64,000 nt of DNA from Pseudobutyrivibrio sp. UBA3626 (GTDB lineage Bacteria > Bacillota > Clostridia > Lachnospirales > Lachnospiraceae). This document shows positions 8,075 through 16,367 of this stretch, one piece after another; within the stretch, counting starts at the first letter, position 1; every line of letters begins with the position of its first letter. The DNA lies in NCBI GenBank assembly GCA_002373675.1, contig DFLF01000008.1:344287-408286 (forward strand), written 5' to 3'. Below the pieces are notes generated by a model. The model had not been told where the DNA came from. It was given only the letters and a program-made list of their open reading frames with translations, and searched no databases. Position numbers and translations under genes: made by a program.

Positions 8075-10114
8075 CTAGCCTTTCTTAATTGATGCTCTTC
8101 TCTTCTGCTTATCTTCGTATAATACTTCATCGGAGCTTGCAATAATTTTAGCAAGATCCATGCCTTCTTCACATACAAACGAATGAAATCCAGCTGACAA
8201 TTCAATAAAATACGGCTTCTCGCAAGTAAGATTAAAGAGAAACATCGCTTCTTTTAATTTGTTCTTAAGAATATCTATCTGTTCCTTGGCAGTCATATCG
8301 TTAGGCACCGGTATAAATGCAACGAATTCATCACCACCGATTCTTGCACAAAATCCATCTCTTGGCATAAGTCCTGATAGTAGTTTTGCTGCCGAAATAA
8401 TAGCAAAATCTCCATCTCCATGTCCAAAACAGTCATTTACTTCTTTGAGATGATCAAGATCTGCAAACATAATAACGGCTTCCTTGCCATCACGCCTATG
8501 AATAGTTGCAAGAGCCTGTTCCATAAAGCCACGTCTGTTGAGAATCTTGGTGAGTTCATCATAACGAGAGATAAAACTTAGAATCTGATTGGATTCTTTT
8601 ACACGCTCAATAGAAATCTCCATCTCCGCTCTAGCCTTCTCTTCCTGCCTCATAATCTTGAAGAAATGAAGAATATTACTAATCTGAAGACTAATATACA
8701 AAAGATATTCATTTTCTTCCATAGGCGCTTTACATAAGACTACACCATATTGCTCTTCTCCTGAGAACAGTACATATGTATGGTAATTACCATCACCCTC
8801 AGGCAGGAATTGATTAAATCCTTTGTGGGAGGACACTAAGTGATGCTTCCAATCATCATGAGGAACAATCACTTTGCCTTTCTCATCAAATCCACCTGCA
8901 AAATACATATGTCTGTCTTCTGTCACAAATTCATCCACTTCATATTTAAGTGGTGTTCTATGAACAAATAGATACGCATTAGTAAGACCTATCTCTTTAA
9001 GTCTCTCAAAGAGTTCCTCATAATGCCTATCACTAGGAATATTAGAATCAATTATATCTCTAACGAAGAAAGACACTTCCCATGCGTATGATTTAATCTT
9101 GTCATTCTCCTTAGCCAGGCTTCCTGCAATGCCCTTAAGTTCATCATGGGAAATGTTAAGATTATTAATATATTCATCATTAATAACACTACTATAATTA
9201 GTAATAGGCTTCTCTTCTACACCATCTACAATATCGCATCCACATGAACTTCTTGTAATAATATTAACAGGATACTCTATACTTTCTACTGCTTTACCCT
9301 CAGACATAGCAATTGCCATATCGAGTGCAAGATTAGCAAAGAGATTACTGTCATGCTTTACTGTAGTAAGTCCGGGACTAAGCTTAGAGGCTATTTCAAT
9401 ATCATCAAATCCTGTAATAGCAATATCCTTTCCTACAACAAGATTTCTATTCTCACATACACTATAACAAGCTCTTGCCATATTATCATTAGCACAACAA
9501 ATAGCTTCTATATCTGGATTCTCATCAAGAATGCGACCAATTATTCGTTTTACCCTGGTTGTATAATCTCCATAATATATATTATTCATGGACTTTTTGT
9601 TGCCCGCTTCTTCCATAACATCCATATACGCCTTTAGGCGCATCATTGCGCTATAATTATCACGTGGTCCGGATAAATATGCAACATTCTTATATCCATG
9701 TTCAATGGCAAGATGTCTTACAACACTAGACATTGATTTGTAGTTATCAGCAATAAGATAAGGAACATCATCACGATTAGACTTTACTTCAAAAGTCATT
9801 ACAGGTATACTGCTACATTTATCAAGAATCTCATCTAAGGGCATAACACCCGGAATACCACTCATAGAGCCGTAGCATATTATACAGGCATCACAGCCAC
9901 CATAAGTAATATAATCAAATATAGACGAGAATTGATGCTCTCTTAGCGATACATCTCTGCCATCGCTACCGTCATCACATTCAACAGGAAGTCTGTTACC
10001 AGTAAAAAACAATATCCTTATGCCACGTTCTTTAGAAATCCTGTCCATATCCTTAAGAAGCGCATTAATATATTCAGATTGATTATTGCCTACCATAACG
10101 GCAATCGTTTTCAT
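8075..10114 (-). CDS. LacI-type ligand-binding domain fused to GGDEF diguanylate cyclase
   Basis: The N-terminal 290 residues have the fold pattern of a LacI/periplasmic-binding-protein type 1 sensor: IAVMVGNNQSEY start, ICYGSMSGIP, later DIAITGFDDIEIASKLSPGLTTVKHD as in LacI effector domains. There is neither a signal peptide nor a LacI helix-turn-helix. A middle part (about 300-500) resembles a GAF-like or dimerisation module. The C-terminal 170 residues are a GGDEF domain with intact ARIGGDEF and FADLDHLKEVND, so cyclase activity making c-di-GMP is expected. The simplest reading is a cytoplasmic cyclase gated by a small intracellular ligand, perhaps a sugar. It is in an operon with the psd and two-component genes. 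Confidence 0.9.
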   Translation of the reverse strand: MKTIAVMVGNNQSEYINALLKDMDRISKERGIRILFFTGNRLPVECDDGSDGRDVSLREHQFSSIFDYITYGGCDACIICYGSMSGIPGVMPLDEILDKCSSIPVMTFEVKSNRDDVPYLIADNYKSMSSVVRHLAIEHGYKNVAYLSGPRDNYSAMMRLKAYMDVMEEAGNKKSMNNIYYGDYTTRVKRIIGRILDENPDIEAICCANDNMARACYSVCENRNLVVGKDIAITGFDDIEIASKLSPGLTTVKHDSNLFANLALDMAIAMSEGKAVESIEYPVNIITRSSCGCDIVDGVEEKPITNYSSVINDEYINNLNISHDELKGIAGSLAKENDKIKSYAWEVSFFVRDIIDSNIPSDRHYEELFERLKEIGLTNAYLFVHRTPLKYEVDEFVTEDRHMYFAGGFDEKGKVIVPHDDWKHHLVSSHKGFNQFLPEGDGNYHTYVLFSGEEQYGVVLCKAPMEENEYLLYISLQISNILHFFKIMRQEEKARAEMEISIERVKESNQILSFISRYDELTKILNRRGFMEQALATIHRRDGKEAVIMFADLDHLKEVNDCFGHGDGDFAIISAAKLLSGLMPRDGFCARIGGDEFVAFIPVPNDMTAKEQIDILKNKLKEAMFLFNLTCEKPYFIELSAGFHSFVCEEGMDLAKIIASSDEVLYEDKQKRRASIKKG

Positions 10115-10149
10115 AGTATCACCTCTTCATAAAGCAAAAATGCTAAATA

Positions 10150-10581
10150 CTAAACAGATTTGAGAAGATCACCATACTCAAGTAGCAAGGATTCAAACAT
10201 AAACATCATTGTTCTATCTACATTCATCTTCTCATATTCTGTATTAAAAAATGTTGTATCATAAGAACAGCAAAACTCGGCAACGTCTCCTTCTCCTTCA
10301 AGAAAGTATTTTCCTGTACTTAATGAAGAATTAATCTCATTTACAACATTTAGAAAAGAATTATAATCACCATGCACAGATACCGGACATTTAATAATAA
10401 ACCTAACAGTATGCATAAAATCAGTACCGCCAATTTCAAAATCCGCATCAACAACAGCTCTGTTGTTAGGAAGTGCATATCCTTTGACCGTAAATCCCAA
10501 TTCGCCATCATTATATACAACAGAGATGTTCTTTTCGTCAAATTTAGATTTTACCAGTTGTACTAATTCAAGTTTTTCCAT
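10150..10581 (-). CDS. Small cytoplasmic protein, possibly YbjN/chaperone-like fold
   Basis: The 143-residue product has no signal peptide, membrane span or recognisable catalytic motif. The alternating strands and long C-terminal helix (about 115-140, rich in Met and Phe) recall YbjN-like and secretion-chaperone-like folds, but the resemblance is weak and I do not assign a function. Its start overlaps the end of psd by 14 bp, so it is translationally coupled to phosphatidylserine decarboxylase and lies in the same operon as the GGDEF fusion. Confidence 0.7.
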   Translation of the reverse strand: MEKLELVQLVKSKFDEKNISVVYNDGELGFTVKGYALPNNRAVVDADFEIGGTDFMHTVRFIIKCPVSVHGDYNSFLNVVNEINSSLSTGKYFLEGEGDVAEFCCSYDTTFFNTEYEKMNVDRTMMFMFESLLLEYGDLLKSV

Positions 10582-11446
10582 AAGTACCTCTTGTTCCTAT
10601 CTTCTGACCACATAAAACACGAGTCTCAATGCCTGCTTTAGTATTATCGATAATATCTTTATCTATACTAGCTTTATCTTTCTCTAAGAGTAGCACAATT
10701 GTGGAGCCACCAAATTCAAAATAACCTTTTTCTTCTCCCCTTCTAATCTTAGCTTTATCATGAAGATTAGTAATTCTTCCAACCATCAAAGCTCCAACTT
10801 CCATCTGAATAACATCACCAAAATTATCAGTACGAAGCATTGTATATTCTCTATGATTCTCTCTATATATTGGATACATATCATTAGCTATAGGATTAAC
10901 CGTGTGATATACTCCAGCTATGCTACGGTTATGACTCTTATATCCATCATCAATATAGATATATCTGTGATAATCATCAACAGTTAAGCGAAATACCAAT
11001 GCTTTGCCACCTTGGTATTTGGATACAAGCTTCTTATCTCTTAACAATGAATGAAGGCTATAAGAAGTGTTTTTTATAGTAAGTATACTATCTTTGTTAA
11101 TATCGTATACTGTAAGCTTACTATCGCAAGGACTTATAAGATGAGACTTATTCATATCTATAGGTCTCTTCTCAGGCAGAATTTTTCTTGTAAAAAAATC
11201 ATTATAACTTCTATATTCCTTCTTTTCATATTGACTCATATCAATATTATTATTAGCGATAAATGAACTAATTAAAGGTATAGAAAAGAAAGAACTCATA
11301 AACCAACCGCCAATATTAGAAATAACAGGATTAATTAATATCTTAACAATCGTTCTACCAATTACTGTAGTGTATAATCTCTCTAAGAATTTATCCTGTG
11401 AATCATCAGGATTAATAATTTCCCCGTTTCTCTCTTTGTATTTCAT
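10568..11446 (-). CDS. psd: Phosphatidylserine decarboxylase proenzyme
   Basis: This enzyme decarboxylates phosphatidylserine to phosphatidylethanolamine at the membrane. Early landmarks are YNDFFTRKILPEKRPI and ISPCDSKL. The self-cleavage site is GGST near residue 246, where Ser248 should become the pyruvoyl group, leaving a short alpha chain of about 45 residues. The length of 292 residues fits the shorter, Clostridial-type enzymes. A promoter lies upstream (11505-11534) and the ATG has a GGGGG ribosome site. The preceding enzyme of the pathway, PssA, is encoded 226 bp upstream behind its own terminator. Confidence 0.94.
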   Translation of the reverse strand: MKYKERNGEIINPDDSQDKFLERLYTTVIGRTIVKILINPVISNIGGWFMSSFFSIPLISSFIANNNIDMSQYEKKEYRSYNDFFTRKILPEKRPIDMNKSHLISPCDSKLTVYDINKDSILTIKNTSYSLHSLLRDKKLVSKYQGGKALVFRLTVDDYHRYIYIDDGYKSHNRSIAGVYHTVNPIANDMYPIYRENHREYTMLRTDNFGDVIQMEVGALMVGRITNLHDKAKIRRGEEKGYFEFGGSTIVLLLEKDKASIDKDIIDNTKAGIETRVLCGQKIGTRGTYGKT

Positions 11447-11504
11447 GATACCCCCAAATAAATATGTGAATAAATATCACCTATTATTAAAATATGTCTT
11501 TTAT

Positions 11505-11534
11505 ATTATACAATAAAATTATATTGGTTAGCAA
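11505..11534 (-). promoter_or_regulatory. Sigma-A promoter for psd operon
   Basis: On the minus strand, a -35 box TTGCTA (11529-11534) is separated by 18 bases from a consensus -10 box TATAAT (11505-11510). The leader to the psd start is about 55 bases long and AT-rich. The rest of the 11447-11671 gap holds only this promoter and the pssA terminator. Confidence 0.7.
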
Positions 11535-11560
11535 AAATTATTTTATTATTAAATGTAAAT

Positions 11561-11627
11561 AAAAAAAGTCTATGCAAAATGTATATCTATAAGCTTCATA
11601 ACTTAAATATATAATCTTACATAGACT
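11561..11627 (-). terminator. Terminator after pssA
   Basis: Arms AGTCTATG and CATAGACT enclose a long AT-rich loop and are followed on the minus strand by seven T residues. It lies 45 bases beyond the pssA stop and shields psd, which has its own promoter. Confidence 0.7.
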
Positions 11628-11671
11628 CAAATTACATATATATCACTATACTAAACACAATGGAGTATCAA

Positions 11672-12364
11672 TTATCCCAAAATCAAATCCGGCATATATG
11701 ACATGGCAGTCGCACCAATTTCATGAACTTCTATAGTGCCCATCTTGGCAAGTACTAGGATTACAACGAGAAGAATTATAACAACAAGTACAATAGCAAA
11801 GATAATCCACATATTAGGCTTTGGAATATTAACATCAATAATAAACAGAATAGCCTGTAATATGAATAAAGCGTGAAGTACAATTAAAAACGCTGTATTA
11901 GGAATCAGAAGTCCTACTACATATACCAGAGAAAGCGATACTGATACTGTAGTAATAGGAACACCATGATATACTTTCTTAGATTGAGGATTCTGTACAA
12001 CCCTCTTCTCTTCCATTACATTAAAGTATGCCAGTCTAATAACGGCGCATACAAGGAACATGCATAGAACAGCAATTCCAAGAGGCTTATTAAGTCCCAT
12101 ATTATATGCAATAATTGCAGGAAATACGCCAAAACATACAACATCACATAAGGAATCTAACTGAATACCAAAAGCTTTCTCATCTTCTGTTCTATTCTTC
12201 TTAGTTCTGGCAATTTTGCCATCTAATGTATCGCACATTCCCGAGAACGCAAGACAGATAATAGCAACAAGAAAATGTCCGTTACAAGCCTCGGTCATAC
12301 CGATAACTGCAGATATTACTCCAAGAAAAGATGTAATAACAGTATAGTCATAAAATCCTATCAT
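11672..12364 (-). CDS. pssA: CDP-diacylglycerol-serine O-phosphatidyltransferase
   Basis: The protein is a CDP-alcohol phosphatidyltransferase with the family signature D-G-x2-A-R-x8-G-x3-D-x3-D visible as DTLDGKIAR followed by GIQLDSLCD. Hydrophobic spans fill the rest of the 230 residues, including a strongly apolar segment near residues 185-208. The phosphatidylserine assignment is favoured over other CDP-alcohol transferases because psd lies next door. Together they would make phosphatidylethanolamine from CDP-diacylglycerol and serine. Its start overlaps the upstream flippase-like gene by 4 bp (ATGA), so the two are co-translated. Confidence 0.88.
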   Translation of the reverse strand: MIGFYDYTVITSFLGVISAVIGMTEACNGHFLVAIICLAFSGMCDTLDGKIARTKKNRTEDEKAFGIQLDSLCDVVCFGVFPAIIAYNMGLNKPLGIAVLCMFLVCAVIRLAYFNVMEEKRVVQNPQSKKVYHGVPITTVSVSLSLVYVVGLLIPNTAFLIVLHALFILQAILFIIDVNIPKPNMWIIFAIVLVVIILLVVILVLAKMGTIEVHEIGATAMSYMPDLILG

Positions 12365-13419
12365 TCTTTATTTCTCCCTTTTTTAAATATTAAAATATAA
12401 GCAACAACCGTCATAATAGCACTTATTAAAAGCTGAATGTAATAGCTAAATCCTCTACTTAGAATCATAGCAGGAAGTGTCAAATCACCAAATGCAGGTG
12501 CGAACATAGCAAGGAATAATCTCTCTGTAATTCCCATTCCTCCAGGAAGAGGAAGCATATCAGCACCAACTGATATGAGACACTGCAACATAAGAATATC
12601 AATAATTGACGTTCCACGCAAGTGAAATGACCAATATACTATAACTGTTATAAAGAATAGAATTAACCTTTGTAGAATAGATAATAGTATTACATTGAAA
12701 ATAACAATTTTATGTTCTTTTAAGTATTTAGACGCATCTTCATACTTAACCATCATATCATCTGTCTTATGAAGCCACTTGTCTTTATCTTTAAGAATTC
12801 TAACCTTATTAAGAAAGCCAATGCTCTTCTTAATAATCCATTTGGCAACGGATGGCATAAATACGAGTACAAATAATACACCAATAACAATAATATTAAG
12901 TACAATACCAAGCCATACCCAGAATTCCACCGGTTCAACGGCATCCATTATACTCTTAGGTCTTATAATAAGAGTTATTCCACCAAGAATAACAAGTACA
13001 AGTTTGTATCCAATGGTAATGAGAAGCAGAACAAGCGTTGAATGAGCAACATTAAGCTTATCTTTTCTCATAAATACAATCTGAGCCGGTTGTCCTCCAG
13101 ATGCTGATGGTGTAATACAACTAAAGAAAAATCCAACAAATGAATACAGATACGCTCTAAGCAATCTAAGCTTAGTGCCAAGTGTCCTAAATATGTACTT
13201 CATTATAACGGATTCAAGAAGAATAAAGGCAAGGACACATACAATACAGGGCGCAACAAGAATGGTAAGATCGCACTTTTTAAGATCTTCTAGTACTTCT
13301 TCTAAATTCTCACCATGAAATACTCCATATATAGTTAATCCAAAAACAACTAAAAGAAATAATATATCTAAAATATTTCTTCTTAAATTGCTTTTCTTTT
13401 TTGTTTCCACATTATCCAT
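12361..13419 (-). CDS. Flippase-like integral membrane protein (lysylphosphatidylglycerol synthase TM/YbhN family)
   Basis: The 352-residue protein has about eight hydrophobic spans and the family-typical segment FFFSCITPSASGGQPAQI, followed near the end by ADMLPLPGGMGITERLF. It corresponds to the membrane half of MprF-like proteins (UPF0104/YbhN) without the cytosolic aminoacyl-lipid synthase domain. Such proteins are thought to move or handle lipids. The 4-bp overlap with pssA supports a link to phospholipid metabolism, but the substrate is unknown. Confidence 0.85.
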   Translation of the reverse strand: MDNVETKKKSNLRRNILDILFLLVVFGLTIYGVFHGENLEEVLEDLKKCDLTILVAPCIVCVLAFILLESVIMKYIFRTLGTKLRLLRAYLYSFVGFFFSCITPSASGGQPAQIVFMRKDKLNVAHSTLVLLLITIGYKLVLVILGGITLIIRPKSIMDAVEPVEFWVWLGIVLNIIVIGVLFVLVFMPSVAKWIIKKSIGFLNKVRILKDKDKWLHKTDDMMVKYEDASKYLKEHKIVIFNVILLSILQRLILFFITVIVYWSFHLRGTSIIDILMLQCLISVGADMLPLPGGMGITERLFLAMFAPAFGDLTLPAMILSRGFSYYIQLLISAIMTVVAYILIFKKGRNKE

Positions 13420-13516
13420 AAATCACACTCCACATTGCAATATTATACATAATTTTGCAAAAAAATAATACACAAAATATTAAAAACTTTCATTAAATTT
13501 ATAAATAATATAAAAC

Positions 13517-13551
13517 ACAAAAACCATAACCGACAAATGCCGATTATGGTT
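13517..13551 (-). terminator. Terminator after chemoreceptor gene
   Basis: AACCATAA and TTATGGTT arms with an additional CG step and a short loop are followed on the minus strand by a T-run. It lies 37 bases beyond the chemoreceptor stop. Confidence 0.8.
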
Positions 13552-13587
13552 ATAAATAATCAAATAATACAAATAACGTATTAAATA

Positions 13588-15336
13588 TTAAATTTTGAAG
13601 TAGCCAAGTTCATCTTGTAATGCATGCGCAAGATTAAGAAGATCATTAGCCTGATTAGAAACAAGATTAATAGTTGCGTTTAATTCCTGCATAGATGCAG
13701 TCGTCTGTTGAGTTGATGCAGAGTTCTCTTCTGCAATAGAAACTAAACTATTAACAACATCTACAACCTTATTTCTACTTTGATTACATTCTTCTGTTCT
13801 GTCAGAAATGTTATTAGTCTCAACAGTACTTGATGCAATTCCATCATTAACATCTTTGAATTTCTCTTTAGTTTCTTCAAGCTTCTGTTGCTGCTCTTCA
13901 ATAATAACTTCAACTTCTTTCATTGCCTCAACTGTTGTCTTGGATTCAGAAAGGAGGTTATTAACAACATCTTCAATAGTCTTAGCTGAATCACTAGATT
14001 CCTCTGCAAGTTTCTGAATCTCAGAAGCAACTACAGCAAATCCTTTGCCCGCTTCACCAGCACGTGCAGCCTCAATACTAGCATTAAGAGATAAAAGATT
14101 AGTCTCTTCAGCAATTGATGTAATAAGAGATACAGCAGACTGAATCTTAGTAGCAGATTCATCAGTTAATTTAACCTGTTCTGCAATCTTACTTATGGCA
14201 GCATTAGTCTTGTCATTAGAATCACTCAAATCACTAATAATTCTATTAGAATCATCACCAGCCGACTTCATAACAGATGATGTCTCGTTAAGGGTTGATA
14301 CGCCACCAACAATACCTTCAATCTGGTCTCCCATCTCATTAATCTGAGCTGTTGCTGTCTCAATCTGTTCGGCTTGTGATACAGCACCTTTAGAGATATC
14401 TTCAACAGCATGGCTGATTTCATCAGCAGCAATACTTGTTGTACTTGTCATATTCTGAATATTATTACTTGAATCAATAAGAGTATCTGCGGCACCAAGA
14501 ATTCTTTCTACAGTATTCTTGAGTGTAGCTGCTGTAGATTGAATTGCTTTACTAAGTTCACCGATTTCATCAGTTCTACTAACAACTTTCTTATCAATCT
14601 TAAAATTAAGATTACCACCAGACAGCTCTTCCATAGCATTTTTACATTTATTAAGAGAACCACAGATGCTTCTAGCACCTAGAATTGTTGTAACAACAGC
14701 TATGGCAAGAAGAACAACACCAACAATAACAATTATAATTAATACCGAATATGCTTGTGAAAGGATTTCATCAGAAGGCATTCCAGCAAATGCACATCCT
14801 ACAACATCCTTGCCATTCATAATTGGAATGTATGCTGCGAAGTAATTCTTACCATTTATAACTATATCACTAGTCGTGTAATTCTCACCCTTCATAATGG
14901 TGTCATACACTTCATCTGATATATCAGTTCCCATAATCCTGTTACCATCTTTATCTTTTAGAGTTGTAGCTCTTCTGGTCTTTTCATAAATCATAGTAAC
15001 ATCTTGTGGCGAGCCTTCAACAAAACTATCCATTTTCTCAGCATTACCAGTAATGTTATATGAGCCTTTATACAGATTATTATTCTTATCTAAGCTGTAA
15101 TTTCCATCATCAACAAGTTCATAACCGGCTTTGACCGCTTCAGCAGTTGAAAGAAGAGAATTAATAGCTTCCTTCTCAAGTGCGCTTTTCATCTGAAAAT
15201 AACTAATAATAGCAACACCTAAGCCCAATAATATAAGTGGTATAAGCACCATGGCTAAGAGTCGAGTATGTAAACTAATCTTCTTACCTTTTTTCTTAGA
15301 CTTAACAGTTTCATTAGATGGATTTGAATTACTCAC
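13588..15336 (-). CDS. Methyl-accepting chemotaxis protein with extracellular Cache-type sensor
   Basis: The 582-residue receptor starts with a short basic tail. TM1 (about 27-48), an outer sensor domain (about 50-190) and TM2 (about 195-218) follow. The sensor has the single-Cache-like signature [24 protein letters not shown] linker leads to a long signalling hairpin whose tip is [20 protein letters not shown], the CheA/CheW-binding motif. There is no CheR-docking pentapeptide at the C-terminus. The start codon is GTG with a GGGGGAG ribosome site, and a near-perfect promoter sits just upstream. The ligand is unknown; this receptor family often senses small carboxylates or amino acids. Confidence 0.95.
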   Translation of the reverse strand: MSNSNPSNETVKSKKKGKKISLHTRLLAMVLIPLILLGLGVAIISYFQMKSALEKEAINSLLSTAEAVKAGYELVDDGNYSLDKNNNLYKGSYNITGNAEKMDSFVEGSPQDVTMIYEKTRRATTLKDKDGNRIMGTDISDEVYDTIMKGENYTTSDIVINGKNYFAAYIPIMNGKDVVGCAFAGMPSDEILSQAYSVLIIIVIVGVVLLAIAVVTTILGARSICGSLNKCKNAMEELSGGNLNFKIDKKVVSRTDEIGELSKAIQSTAATLKNTVERILGAADTLIDSSNNIQNMTSTTSIAADEISHAVEDISKGAVSQAEQIETATAQINEMGDQIEGIVGGVSTLNETSSVMKSAGDDSNRIISDLSDSNDKTNAAISKIAEQVKLTDESATKIQSAVSLITSIAEETNLLSLNASIEAARAGEAGKGFAVVASEIQKLAEESSDSAKTIEDVVNNLLSESKTTVEAMKEVEVIIEEQQQKLEETKEKFKDVNDGIASSTVETNNISDRTEECNQSRNKVVDVVNSLVSIAEENSASTQQTTASMQELNATINLVSNQANDLLNLAHALQDELGYFKI

Positions 15337-15374
15337 AATTTCTCCCCCTTTATAATAATAATTCCTAAATCAAT

Positions 15375-15403
15375 ATTATAGACCTATAATTGTATATTTG
15401 CAA
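15375..15403 (-). promoter_or_regulatory. Sigma-A promoter of the chemoreceptor gene
   Basis: On the minus strand, TTGCAA (15398-15403) and TATAAT (15375-15380) are spaced by exactly 17 bases. It lies directly behind the tmRNA terminator. It looks like an ordinary housekeeping promoter rather than a sigma-28 flagellar one. Confidence 0.75.
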
Positions 15404-15414
15404 TATTAATATAC

Positions 15415-15436
15415 AAAAAGCCACTATATATAGTGG
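15415..15436 (-). terminator. Terminator overlapping the tmRNA 3' end
   Basis: The palindrome CCACTATATATAGTGG is followed on the minus strand by CTTTTT. Its first arm uses the last bases of the tmRNA acceptor stem (TCC plus the discriminator A), so hairpin formation and folding of the mature tmRNA end are mutually exclusive. Confidence 0.8.
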
Positions 15437-15775
15437 ACTAGAGGGGAGTCGAACCCCTGTCCAAAAACCAATCCCCGACTCTTCTACGAGCGTAGTTTGT
15501 TATTTAGATTTCCCTCAACAACCCGAGAACAAACACTCTGATTATCTTAGTAGCTTCATGATACGTACATATACGCAAAGCTTAGTATATGCCGTTTCCT
15601 ACATAGTTTGAAGCCTTAATCCTAAAGTGTAGGTGCATTAGGTAAGACTAGCTGCAATTAGGCAGCTAAAGCTAATTCTTTATCGTTAGCAATTAAATTT
15701 AAAGTTGCCACTTAACGTATGACGCACGGCTCGCTTCTTTCGCTTCATGATCCCTGTCGAAACCATTACTAGCCC
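15434..15775 (-). ncRNA. ssrA: Transfer-messenger RNA (tmRNA)
   Basis: The RNA rescues stalled ribosomes with SmpB. The 5' end GGGCTAG pairs with 3' CTAGTCC as a seven-base acceptor stem. The diagnostic 5' box AATGGTTTCGACAGG and the T-arm GGGGTTCGACTCCCC are both present. The CCA is not encoded. The mRNA-like frame ends ...GCT AAC GAT AAA GAA TTA GCT TTA GCT GCC TAA at 15658-15690, giving a degradation tag that ends in ANDKELALAA. The exact resume codon is uncertain because the frame is open further upstream. It lies behind smpB and rnr, a common arrangement. Confidence 0.96.
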
Positions 15776-15782
15776 ATATTAT

Positions 15783-15848
15783 GCTGTTATTTTGCGAAGC
15801 AAAATGACTGCACGTCGAGTGCCTTCGCGCGAATGCGCGAAATAAAAT
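15783..15848 (-). other. Cluster of small hairpins between smpB and tmRNA
   Basis: The short gap upstream of the tmRNA 5' end packs three compact inverted repeats. On the minus strand they are TTCGCGC/GCGCGAA with loop ATTC, GCAC/GTGC with loop TCGAC, and TTTTGC/GCAAAA with loop TTC. They could guide 5' processing of the tmRNA precursor or act as weak terminators of smpB. No T-run follows. Confidence 0.5.
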
Positions 15849-15869
15849 GCACGAGACTCCTTATTATAT

Positions 15870-16334
15870 TTATCGGACATTTAACTTAAATTCTCTACCT
15901 GCCTCTCTCTTTAAATCTTTAGCTTTGATATCAGCTCTCTTGTCATATAACTTCTTTCCTCTAGCAAGAGCAATAAGCACTTTAACTCTTCCATTCGTAA
16001 AATATACTTCTACAGGAACAATAGCATAGCCCTTTTCTTTGATTTTGCTCTCAAGCTTAATGATTTCATGTTTATGAAGAAGAAGCTTTCTAGGGCGAAG
16101 AGGTTCACGATTGAATATATTACCCTTCTCATATGGTGAAATATGCATTTGATATATGAACATTTCCCCATTATCAATTCTTACAAAAGCTTCTTTGACA
16201 GAACATTTTCCTTGTCTTAAGGACTTTACTTCTGTACCTACAAGTTCAATGCCTGCTTCTATCTTCTCTTCTAAGAAATAGTCATGATATGCTTTTTTAT
16301 TATTAGCTATTAACTTCTTTGGTTGAGTAGCCAT
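15870..16334 (-). CDS. smpB: SsrA-binding protein SmpB
   Basis: SmpB binds the tRNA-like part of tmRNA and delivers it to stalled ribosomes. The 154-residue protein shows the OB-fold signatures [21 protein letters not shown] and ISPYEKGN, a typical basic body and a Lys/Arg-rich tail ([21 protein letters not shown]). The start is set at the ATG at 16334 because GGAGGA lies 8 bases upstream; an in-frame GTG at 16349 would fall next to that site and is rejected. The gene follows rnr and precedes its RNA partner ssrA. Confidence 0.97.
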   Translation of the reverse strand: MATQPKKLIANNKKAYHDYFLEEKIEAGIELVGTEVKSLRQGKCSVKEAFVRIDNGEMFIYQMHISPYEKGNIFNREPLRPRKLLLHKHEIIKLESKIKEKGYAIVPVEVYFTNGRVKVLIALARGKKLYDKRADIKAKDLKREAGREFKLNVR

Positions 16335-16367
16335 AACAATATCCTCCACAGCAATTACGATATTTTA

